From contig CM041198.1 of the NCBI GenBank assembly GCA_023078555.1, forward strand, positions 9,471,836-9,535,835: a stretch of DNA of 64,000 nucleotides, given 5' to 3'. Numbering within the stretch: the stretch's first letter is position 1; the number at the start of each line of letters is the position of its first letter. Source of the stretch: Ulva prolifera (taxonomy: Eukaryota > Chlorophyta > Ulvophyceae > Ulvales > Ulvaceae). This document shows positions 1 to 10,600 of this stretch, one piece after another. The notes under the pieces are model-generated. The model made no database searches and was not told the DNA's origin. It saw nothing but the letters and a program-made list of their open reading frames with translations. Made by a program: the position numbers and the translations under genes.

Positions 1-289
1 CATAATCAAGAGCACGATGCTCACCCAAACGCTTTTCTGGGACCGAAGATGGCCGAGGTTCCTTCTTCGACAGAGCCGCATCTTTTATGTGGCCAGCGAA
101 GGCCTGATCCATAGATGCGATGTAGTCTCTGTCGGGCTGGTCTGCTGCCCGTAGCGGGTCCTGAGCCTGCAGTTGCAACGTTCCGCGCTTTGTGGGCGCT
201 GCGCTGCTAGTTTGTACAGTCGGCTGGCGATTGGAATTTTCCTTCCTGCAGTCCTCTCCGAAACGAACTGGCCGGTTGACGCCGAACAT
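1..289 (-). CDS. N-terminal part of an unrecognised gene, running off the left edge
   Basis: Reading the minus strand from an ATG at 289 gives an uninterrupted frame of 96 codons to the edge of the window. It begins MFGVNRPVRFGED and continues through a Gln/Asp/Arg-rich stretch (LQAQDPLRAADQPDRDY) to EKRLGEHRALDY. The balance of Lys, Glu, Asp and Arg and the lack of stops suggest real coding sequence. The other two minus frames are richer in Cys, Trp and Ser and look like shadows. A GTGAGC near base 25 could be a splice donor. I do not recognise the family. The charged, probably disordered N-terminus resembles those of regulatory proteins, but no function is assigned. Confidence 0.55.
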   Translation of the reverse strand, partial: MFGVNRPVRFGEDCRKENSNRQPTVQTSSAAPTKRGTLQLQAQDPLRAADQPDRDYIASMDQAFAGHIKDAALSKKEPRPSSVPEKRLGEHRALDY

Positions 290-836
290 TGAAGTGTGAA
301 GCTCAACGAGAAGCCTCGAACTGACGAAAGCGACGGATCGGGGAGGTCAGATTCATGTATAAGCACAGAAGTAGTGTAAGTTGTGCTGCTAAAATGGTAA
401 TTCAAGTTGCTGATGTACGCATCGGCCTGTCTCTTCACCAGGCCTTGTGCAGCTGTGTAGTGATGCACGATCACCGGAATGATTTGCATACAGTAAAAGC
501 GCCAAAACGCAAGAGGTGAACCAAAACTCCGGGCTCTCATCCACGGGACATGCCGCGAGTAAGGCGAGCTTTTTCATCTGAACAACGAGTTGTTCGCTCA
601 TGTACTGGTGCAAATGCCTGCTTTTTTGGCACATGACAGCATCCAACTGCCACCAGCCCCCGTGAGTGTTACTGCGCCTGTGCATCTCTCCCCTCAAGTT
701 CTGGCAGGAAGGCGCGATCTGTAGCTACTTGCTCAACAACGGCATCATCGATCTTCCTTTATGACGCGGTACGTCGCGCTTTGCTCGCTATGGTACACAA
801 CATGTGATCCATGGATACACGATCTCCCACTTGAAC
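290..836. other. Intergenic, probable divergent promoter region
   Basis: The stretch separates the minus-strand gene starting at 289 from the plus-strand gene starting near 837. Short open frames on the minus strand have no recognisable motif. I see no repeat or RNA gene. It may hold promoter elements for both genes, but none can be named from the sequence. Confidence 0.3.
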
Positions 837-3800
837 ATGCCGTGTCCTGTTTTGTTTTCGAACAACGCATGTAAGATGCAGGCCCAGCTGATACGGATCA
901 TTAGGCACCAGGAAAGGCACTGCAACGCTCCATCTTACTCTCCCCCTGCAGAGCCCTTCTGCCCAGGGGCATGCCATGGCATGGAGCACCCCCATGACAT
1001 AACACCTTGCACAAACGCCGACAAGATTACGCCTCCACCTGGTACACCTTGTCCGCCTGTGCTCCAGACAGCTGCACAAGCCGTGGGCCAGGCGTGTTCT
1101 GTCACAGAAAACGCATCGGCCTCAAGGTCACCAGTGACGTCACCTACGATTGAACCCAGTCCAGAACAGCAAGGCGCCCCGGCTCGGCGGGTTCTTTTGC
1201 CACGAAGCTGCAGAAAGCCTGCACCACCGATTCGATCAGCGCTTTCTCTGCTAGACCCGCTCCCACCGAAGCACCCTTGGCAGCTCTCACAGTTTCAGCT
1301 GGCGGCGTACACTGCACATGCCCCCCTGCCGCGTACCATCTCGTCCGCTGAATGCCTGTGCTCAGGTTCAACATCTGTAGGGCTCCGGTACCGTATCATG
1401 CGCAAGGCAGTGGATGCCAAGTCCATATGTGAATTCAGCCTCAGGCAGAGCAGTACGGAGGGGAAAGAGACAGCAAATGATGATGTGAAAGCAAACACGC
1501 GTGAAGCTGTGGAGGAATCTGAACGCCGTCGCCTCTGCAAGTCGGCTCCAGCCCGGGGCAATGGAAGTGGAGAGCGCTTGCATGTCCAAGGCATACCCTC
1601 TCAACCTCCTGCTCCTCCATCACGAGAAGCTGGGTTGTCATCCAAGCCCTACACGTGCAGCGTTTGCAATGCTGGCACTGCCAGGGCTGACATGACGGCT
1701 CGTTCACATTGCAAGTCATGCAGCAAGCTGTGCACACAACTGCGGTCCCGTCATGGAAAGCTGAAGTACTTGCAAGCTGCGTATCAGCAGCTGGGCACCA
1801 CAGCTCAGCATCCTGCTGTGTTGAAGTTGGCTACACGGCTTGCTCAGGATGATGAAGGCGCTGTTGCGGCTCCAAGTTCAGCAGATGTGACTGGCGAGGC
1901 CCTCCAGCATGGCACAGCCCTCCAAAGCAGGCAGCAGTCAGATCTACAGCCTCTTTACAGAAGCGAAGTCACTGAAGTCACGCCACGCACGTCGCAAATG
2001 ATGCCAGTCAAGGTTGGTGCCAGTAGTGTGCATCCAGCCGCAGCTAAACAAAGATGTGCCAGATCTACACAATGGGGCAACAAACCGATGAGTGGAAACC
2101 CCGCTGTCGGTCCCAAGGTCAAGAGCGAGCCAAGTGGAAGGGCGAATCATGTCCGTACAGGCGATGACGCTGGCATGCAGGTGTGACTCTGCCCCTGTCA
2201 TGATATCCATGCCCATCGTGTCACCATCATGCCACCATTATGCACACGACCTTGCAGCAGACCACTTGCCAGTGGATAGCATGGCACAGGTGCTATTACT
2301 TCGTTAGCACTTTGGTACCTCCTTGCAAACATGTGTGTGTCACCAGAGGAGGCATGATCACCTACATCTGTCGACATGTTCACGCGATGGGGACAATTGG
2401 TGATCTCTACAACTCATGTATATGCTAATGCAGGGGCAGTTGCCTGCACCCCTACAAGACTTTTTGTGTTCTGTCTGTGGGTCCAAATTCAGGGCAGAGA
2501 AGAAAGTCTGCCCTCTGCTTTGCACGTGCGTCCCTAATTCACCAGCTGGGCATAATTGTCAGATGCGTGCCCTGCAAGCAGGATGTCATCCCTGGTGTGC
2601 TGCACCTCCGATCACTAACCTTGTTGCACTGCTTTGACGTTGAGGACTGTGATTCGCAGGAGCTGCGTTGTGTGCTATCGGCGGGCCAGAGAGTTGAGCT
2701 ACACCATCTTGGAGCTGAAGAATGCAGTCACAGGAGGCTATGTTGTGCCAACAGAGGAACCAAGTGCTTCTGACATCAGGACAGCTGTCAGCCGTATGCT
2801 CCTGGGCCAGCCTAAGGCCAAAGTGGGGGCGGATCGCAGCTCAAGAGCAGCCCGTCGCCAGGGTGGCACAGCTGCTGCGCAATCTGCAGCAGGAGAGTCT
2901 GCTGTAGCCAGATCAATACGAAGTGGGCCCGGCCAGTTTGTAGCAGACGCGAACGCAGCACCGCATGCTGCGGGGGCCAGGCGGCACTGTAGTGCCCCAG
3001 CGCAAGATGCACAAGGTGCGCTATGATACTTGGCCTACAATCTGCAGTGTGCATGGTTCATTGCGCAGCCAAAAACCTTGTGCGTGTCTGATCTCGCCGA
3101 TCCCTCCTCTGCTTGGCTCCATGCCAATGTGGCAAGTATACATACTACTTTGTTGATGACCTGTGCCATGGCTCAAGGACTGCGGGTGTGGTTCGTCTGT
3201 GCCTGCTGGGGAGGGACGTGCGATGCAATACGATCATTGTACGACATCCCCGCCTATGGCTTTGCCGAGCGTGTGCAACACGCGGGTGGAAAGGGTACAG
3301 GTAGCCACAGGCGCGGCGGGGAATGTGTGTTGCTGTGCCACACACGGTTTGTGATCATGCACTGTCAGATGATCTCATGACATACTTCCTTCCTTGGAGC
3401 TCATGGATGATGAGTCTAGGTGTCACACAGATCCATGTTCGGAACCATTGTTCGTTTGTGAAATTGAGGTCCTTCTAAGGCACTAGTGGTCGTCACGCGC
3501 TGCCCTGTCAGAGCGAACGATAAGCTTTCTGGTGCAGTTTCCAGGTCAGCTGCTACAAATGAAGCTGTGCTATGATAGTGCACTGATCATGCTGATCATA
3601 CACCCTCGTTCGTCACAGAAGCTGCGTTTGTATAGGCATGTCCTGCAACCCAAGAGACTATCAGGAGTGTCAGTCAGCAAGACCCAGTGCACCGGCAATA
3701 ACCACCGCCTTCAGCCCAGGCCATGCATCTCTTGGGTCCAAGCCAGACACAGCTCCTACCTCACCATCACAATCGCAAGGAGAAGAAGCGCTGGCTGAAG

Positions 3801-5034
3801 CTGGCCAGCTGGATGCTGCAGCAGGCTCGGGGACTGATGCCACAGCAACCGGATATGAAGACGGGGGGCACAATGCCAATGCACCCAGCACTGTACAACC
3901 TGGAAGCTTCCCCGAAGGCTGGATACGCCAGATCTCGCAGATGATTCAAGATGTGGTACATCAACAACCTGTGGGCAGTCGTGCTCTGCTTGAGTGCGTG
4001 TCTCAGCATGCAGACGCGGTTGCAAAAGCTGTCTTTGAGAGTGACTATGCGCAATCAACAGGCCTGTGGAAGCGGTCTGGTGGCAGCACAACTCCCGAGA
4101 CTGCAACCGAAGGCAACACTGGCGCACCTCGTTTCGACACTGACAGCCAGGCTCGACAACGATTGCGTGCGGACGATTTGAGCACAGCTTTAGTACAGGC
4201 TGGGGGTGCTGACAATCCAGGTGTGATTCCGTGTCAGCATGACCTCAATCGAGATTCTCTCAGGAAATCTAGTGTATCTCATTAGCTGAGGTGTTTCAGC
4301 GATCAAAGGGCTTGTAGCTATAGATCAAGTTGCAAGTAGTGCTCTCTGTGGCCTACTGAGACCAAAGCGCTCTCATCGTGACCACCAGTGTTGGTTGATT
4401 TGATTTAGATATCAATTTTACCAGGTTCTCATCACACCACACGCTCGGCGCGTACCATGCCTTTGCGTCGAGTTTGTAGTGCTTCAGGTCTCGTGTCGTT
4501 CAAGGGGAATGTAGAGGCTGGAGACACCACACACACATTGACATGCTGTTGTGAGCGACGCGCAAGCTGTAAAAGTGGACAAGCCACTGATGTGAGCCAG
4601 CATACCTCGTAAGTCATGGCAGACTGACTTTGTCTGGCAGATGCAGGACGTCCCAAGCGGAAATCATGTTCTCCAAGTCGGGAGTTGGCCGAATGTCAGG
4701 AGTATTCCTGTCCGAAGCGGGCACGTGTAGGATCTGCACAATGTCCCAACGGATCTATCAAAGCAGGTGTTAACTCTCTCCTGAGCTGTATCTGTGGTCG
4801 ACTGTGCGGGCATATGACTTGAATCAGCACTTGCCCTGGTCCATACACTACCGGCTCGGACTTCACAACGAAGTGATGCTGACAGCAAACTCATGGGATG
4901 CAGCAATGAATGCGTTGAAGGAGGAGGGCATCGAGATCAATGAGAATGTCGACCGGGTCTTGAGCGTGTCGATCCCAGCCGTCCAAGCGTACCTCAGTAT
5001 GGGAGACCCGGTTGGTGATGGACAACCCCTATGA
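837..5034 (+). CDS. Six-exon protein with two tandem-type Cys-rich (CSVC) fingers, function unknown
   Basis: Six exons join with matching phase at every junction: 837-2180, 2434-2525, 2660-3015, 3636-4220, 4641-4766 and 4886-5034, giving about 883 residues. The start is the first ATG of the long first exon; the frame stays open a little upstream. Around residues 270-300 lies a cluster of the form CSVC-x15-CKSC-x2-C followed by a basic helix-like tail. Exons 2 and 3 together encode a second cluster (CSVC-x10-C-x3-C-x2-C-x2-C) followed by YRRARELSYTILELKN. The second finger is split by an intron inside a Thr codon. The rest is Ser/Pro/Gln-rich and probably disordered, with a basic KRKS patch in exon 5. 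Zinc binding is inferred from Cys spacing. A nuclear or regulatory role is plausible, but I do not recognise the family. The last acceptor is the least certain junction. Confidence 0.55.
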
Positions 5035-6153
5035 CCAAATGTACATTTGGGCGGAAGATCTTGGGCGCGTAGTGATGTGCACATTATATACTGAACATTC
5101 TCCACAGTGACTTGTGATTTGTTTGAAATGATTTACGCTTTGAAGTATCATCATGGTGGCTATGTGTTGCAGTGTGGAATTTCCGTGCACTCCAGCGCAT
5201 GTACTTACATACATATTCTATTACGCCAATTTCTGTTGTGTGACTGCAGTTTCCAGCTCAGCTGTCAGTGATCGCAAACAACTCGTGGAAGCTGTGTCTG
5301 TCAACACTGTCTCATTGCTGTGCTCACTGTGTGCACATGTGCACTGCACTGGTCCTTCGAGCTTGAACCGTTTGAATGCCTCTCATAACCAACGCCTAAC
5401 ACGGCAGCATTCCACTATAAGGCATGTAGGCACCTGCTGTTGACTCCGGTGGTCCTGGCGACGGCAATGTTTCAACCTCAAACCCGCTCAATCTGTGAAA
5501 GAGCAAGGTTTGGATGGTAGGCTGCGGTTGAAGTGTCAGCGTCATGTGTGTCTGGGCAGGAGTGGTGCAATGGATCGGGGACAGCTGAGATAGTCCGTTT
5601 CACCATATCAAAAAAGGGATCGTGGTAGACCTTCTGTGCATGCAAGCAGAAACTCCCCATATGTTTCATATAGCGGACGTTTGAGCACCACTTGCTTGTG
5701 CAATTGCGCAACGACGCAGTGCACTTGTGTGTTGTGGTGGAATCTGAATGAGTTACATGCTGTGTTGCATTCATCCAACCCAGATCTGAGGGGTCGCATC
5801 ATGCATCACATCAGAGGCACACCCGCATCCAGCTTGCGGATGGACACTCGTGGCCGCATGGCCATGCATGCGTGGCAGCATAGGGACTGCTTCCGACAGG
5901 GGCAGGCGCCCCGGAGCAAATGGTCGATTGCAGCTCAAACCAGGTGTTTTGGTGCCTGAAATTGAGTGGACGTGCGGATCAGCGTTTCCCCCGTGCCAAT
6001 GGCCACCGAGTCCAGCAGATCGCTGCGGTGTGACTTATGCATGCGAGTCCAGACCTGCAGATCACCGGGGCGTATTGATTGCCTTGAAGATGTGGTTGTA
6101 GGTCGGAGAGTTTGGCTGTCCGTACCTCAAATTTCCGCTTCCTTGGAGTCGGC
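5035..6153. other. Intergenic region, nothing recognised
   Basis: About 1.1 kb between the Cys-rich finger gene and the coiled-coil gene. Short frames occur on both strands, including one near 5850-6100, but none has a recognisable motif or convincing splice context. It presumably holds the 3' UTR of the left gene and the promoter of the right one. Confidence 0.3.
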
Positions 6154-7331
6154 ATGCAGTCGGGCCAACATGGCGTCCCAGGCGAGCTAAAAGGCTGTGA
6201 GGCCATAAGAGAGTTCAGGCGCCGGAAACAGGCAGAACAAGATGCGGCTGTGCTGCGTAATCGGCTACTACAGCTTGAGAGGCAGGCTGACCGAGCCAAG
6301 AAGCGCATTGCACAGACCAGGCAACGAGCCAAGGAAGTTGTTGCGCAACGAGAGCGTAATGCACAGAGGGAAAAGGAGAAGCTTAAGCTTGTTAAAGATC
6401 TTGAATTTTCTATCGAAAGTCACAGACAAGCCATTAACAGGTGCTCCATGAACTGGTCACATCTGCAGCACCCGCAACCTGTTGTTTGATCACAATTAAC
6501 ATGGCACCACTGCCGTCCCGTACATACAGAACGAAAGAAGTTTCTAAAAGGAAGCGCCTCGAAAATGAAGCACGAATGTTTCAGCAGAAACTTGCATTGG
6601 TACAAGAGACAAGATGCGAGAGCCAAGAAATTGACAGGATCATTGCAGAGCAGCGCCTGTACCAAAGGAGAGTTGCTTTAGAGAAGAAGGATGAAGTTAA
6701 GCAGTCAGTAGAGCAAGCTTCGTATGCGAAACATAAGGATGAGGAACGCAAACATGGCATGGCACGGGAAACCTACGATGAGAAACATCGACGAGAGGCT
6801 GCTGCACGCAAGGAAATGGAACTTGAGCTTCAACGCATGGCACAGCTGGAGGTGAAGCTGATTGAGCAGTTGAAGGAGAGGCAGCGTGAGCAAGATGAGG
6901 TGTCGCTCGGCATCATGGCGATCATTGACATGGGCTACCGCTACGGCATAGATTCAGTACGATTTTTGGTTACGCAGGCTTACGAGCAATTGAGGGCAGT
7001 CGTTGGCATGGGCAGGGCGTCTGCACCAGCGGTCCGAAGACCCCGCTGCACTAACCGTGTGCAGCAGTCTCAAGACAAGTACATGGGTGGACTAAAGCAG
7101 CGATCAGTGGATTCTCCACAGCATCGCGCTCACTCAGCGTTCACCACTACTGCGAGGGCACATGGAGTCACTGCTGGGAATGTGATACCATCTGCAGAGC
7201 TGGGAAGCGTCCTCGAGGCCATGGGTGTATTCCTGGAGGAGTACCAAATGGCTGAAGCATTGCTACAGCTGGACGGCAATCAGAGCGGTGAGATAACATT
7301 GCAGGACTTTCTGGTGTGGGCGAGTGGTTGA
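6154..7331 (+). CDS. Coiled-coil protein with C-terminal EF-hand
   Basis: Three exons join in phase: 6154-6440, 6530-6899 and 6978-7331. The ATG at 6154 is the first in the frame (MQSGQHGVPGELKG). Residues from about 10 to 220 are a continuous Glu/Lys/Arg/Gln-rich heptad-like coiled coil with few helix breakers. A linker follows, rich in Arg, Ser and His. The last 40 residues form a helix-loop-helix whose loop DGNQSGEITLQDF matches the canonical EF-hand pattern (Asp at 1, Asn at 3, Ser at 5, Glu at 7, Asp at 12), so Ca2+ binding is plausible for this single hand. The second intron (6900-6977) is 78 bases with no in-frame stop, so retention would add 26 residues. Coiled-coil/EF-hand proteins are common in algal flagella and basal bodies; that location is only an inference. 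The exact family is not recognised. Confidence 0.75.
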
Positions 7332-7650
7332 CTGGACAGTACACACTGCACAGCTGATGTCAAGTCGACGCTGGAGCGTGTCCTGTGATTTCACCATGCG
7401 AGTCCCAATATTATTCACATGCAACGAAGCACTTCCATTTGACATCAATGCATGGATGCACTCAACGGCAGTCCATTGGCTGTGATCGAATTACCAGGCA
7501 GAGATAAATCAGTCTCCAGGCAGAGATAGAGTCAGCCTCCAATAGAATCACACAGACATACGACGCAACCAGCGCGCTCAAGCCGCGGTCGCGATGTTTC
7601 ATTGAATTGGCAAGCTGCTAGAGCGGATACTGACTAGATTGCCCAAGTCT
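7332..7650. other. Short convergent intergenic gap with a small tandem duplication
   Basis: This gap lies between the 3' ends of the EF-hand gene and the leucyl-tRNA synthetase gene. The 13-base string ccaggcagagata recurs within about 21 bases near 7495-7530. I see nothing else here. Confidence 0.35.
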
Positions 7651-10600
7651 TCAGTCAGTCAGCAGCACAATCTTTGGTTGCAGGGGGAACGGCCCCTCCT
7701 TGCTGTCAATGGGTGCCCCTTGTGGGTGCCTCCGCACTTGCACATTGTCCATTCCCAGAGACCTTTGCAAATGCGGGATGTAGTCAGTTAGCACCTGAAA
7801 TTCGTCGAAAGGCGCCGTGTCGTCCAGAGCCTGCACAATGACGGCGACACAGGTCACACAGTGTAACTCGCACTTCTCACAGAGGCTAGTGACGTGAAGC
7901 ATTGCGTTAGCTGAAAACATTTATCAGACATACCATGCATTTATGGTGAAGTAAACGGACTGTGCAAACAAACAAGGCGACAGGTCATGCAGCCATGCAA
8001 GCAGCACCTGTCGGCCACCCTCGGCTGCCTCAGCACCCTTGGCCTTCAGGAACGGCATGGTCGTAGACTTGACGGTTTTCTCGTTGAGGCCGGCCAGCTC
8101 TTCTGTCGCGGCAGCAGCGTCAACCGCAGTTGCAATCCAGTTGTCTGGTAGCTTGCCCCCGTTCCTGTCGAATGCCTCCCGTGCTGCCCGCAGGGCTTCC
8201 GCCCGCCAGCCCTCAAAGCATTCCGCCACATGCAGCTCCACCCCGGTGACTTTGGGAGGAGGTGGAGTGTCCGCTGCACACAAACAGTCAGTGACATTGT
8301 GCACAGGTGGGAGTTGCCTGCCCCGGATTCAAACAGGCTGTCAGATCCTAGCACAAATGTGCGCCAACCGGGCAAGCCCACTTTGTCGCTATCAGCACCA
8401 AGAAGCGCCGCACACAGTTGGAAGGCAAACCTTTCTTCTTTTTAGGAGGGGCCTCCTTCTTTGCTATTGCACCGCGGAGGTGCGTCACCAGCTTCTCGAT
8501 GTACTCTGCGGCCATCTTCAGCACAAAGTCGGGCTGCGGTACCTCTGGCCACCCGGCCACCAGCACAGAGCCCTCACGCCCGAGCACCTCCCCCCACACG
8601 TGCTCACACCAGTGGGGACAGATCGGCGCGAGCATGCGCACACTCGCATCGAGGAACATCTCCGTGACCTGCGCATGCATGCCGTCCGCGCCGAGCTGCA
8701 GGCGGTACGCGCCCCGCGCATTCTGCATGTCGTACATCGCTGCCTTGAGTGCGTCGCGGAACAGGAGCCCATCGTACGCAGCGCGCGCAGCGTGCGCAGC
8801 ACACGAGATCGCATTGGCAAAGACCTTGTCTGCGAGGTTGAGGTCGCCTGTGCGGAGCGATGCCGAGGCGGCGCGGATCTCGTGGAACCAGGCAAGCTCG
8901 TTCGCAAGGCGCACGATCGCTGCGTTCGCGGTCACCTCCTCAAAGTTGCCATCGTCATTCGCGTCTGACGCGTCCGCCAGAGCGACGCGAGTTGCGTCCG
9001 CAGAATACTGGTCTGCACACACGGCACCGCTCAGCGTCTCCACAGCTGACACTCTGCGGCGGGGTGCCCTCGGCATGGCCGCCGCGACGTCAGAGGCACA
9101 CCGCGACACAAACATGCCGAATGCATACACTGCTGGCTCTGCCTCTCCCCGTTGTAAGCACAAGCATGTAGCATCCGCACAACAGCAAAAGCACAGATAC
9201 ACACATGCAGCCGGGGTGCGGGCAGCGCACCGATGGCCGCGCGCAGGGTCTTGAAGTTGCCTGTGTTCTTTGACATCTTCTCTGAGTTGAGCATCAGGTG
9301 GCCGTTCGTGCGGAAGCTGCGAGGCCACAGCTCCTGTGGGAAGATCGCGGTATGGTTGTACAGGCAGAAGGTCAGGTGATTCTGGATGAGGTCCTTGCCG
9401 GACACCCGCAGGTCGAAGGGGTACCAGAACTTGAATTCGTCTTTCATGCGATGCATCACGTCCAGGGGGATGGCGCAGCCCTCCGGGACCGGCTTGCCAA
9501 GGAAGATCGCGTCCCACACCTCCTGCAGCATGCTTGCAACGTCATAAAACAGCTGTCACAGCCAACCACTGCCCCAGTCCTGATGTTCGAATGCATGGAA
9601 GAAGACCTAGCAGCGGCTTCCAAGATCCTGGTTTCCGGGACACGCTGAGGTGCTCTACCATGCAAGAGCACCCTCTGTATCTCATCTGATGTTCTGCGGG
9701 AGGCCCCTCCGGATGGTGCATCCCCTGGTCGATATTGCAGGGTCTCTCGCACCAATCAATGGCACGACACGAACACAAGGCCTCATGATGTCGGCGGCGT
9801 CCCACGCCAAAGCTGCAGCTGCACCCCTGAGAAAAGCTGCAGCTGCACCCCGGACGCGTGGCGGGGCCGCACGTGTGTCATGGCCTCGGGCTTGACTGCG
9901 CCGCGGTGGTCCCCAAACATGTCGCCCTCCTGCAGAATGTGGGCGACTGTGTAGTAGGCCATGTAGATGGTCGAGTCCGAGAGCGACTCCACGAGGAACT
10001 CCGTGTCCCAGGGGATCTTTGTGCCGAGGCCGAACGACCGCGAGCACGCCCAGTGCTCCAGCCAGCCCAGCGTGTGCTCAAACGCGTGTTGCACAACTGG
10101 GTCGTGTGTCTCCATGTCCGCCAGCGCCTGCTCCGTCTTGGCGCGCCACTCGGGCTCGCCGTACGTCAGGCTCCTGCGTTGCACACTCGCTCGAACCTGT
10201 GTCGCGCTGGACATGTGTTGGCCACATGAATGCTGACAGTACATCGCGCTCACATGCGGCACATTTGCTCACGCTTCCAGCAGCAGGAAGTTGCATCATG
10301 GCGATCAGGCAGCGCTACGGCTTGCCGTAGCTCTGGAGCCTGCGCCTGCCTCGCAAGACAGAGTGCCGCAGAGGTGGGTCCGCGAGTGTCCACAAGTGCT
10401 GCAACCATGATTACTGGAGGTGCCGAGCAACAAGGGAGGTCGCACCACTGGTCAGTGAGGGCTACGATGCACTCGTCGCCAGAGCGGGACATCACCCGCC
10501 GCTCGGGCTCAGCATACTTGATGCCGTCGCCGCTGTCCAGCAGGTCCTGCCGCATCTTGGGCTTGGCGTCAGCGACGCGGTCGCCAGCATAGCGGCCTGC

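Noticed and set aside
9016..9240. Continuation of the minus-strand frame between the KMSKS exon and the next LeuRS exon
   Set aside because: Family sequence runs directly from TLRAAI to DQYSADA, so this stretch is an intron even though one frame is open.
8039..9254. Plus-strand frames of 278-309 codons
   Set aside because: They lie antisense to GC-rich leucyl-tRNA synthetase exons and read as Arg/Ala/Ser-rich shadows.
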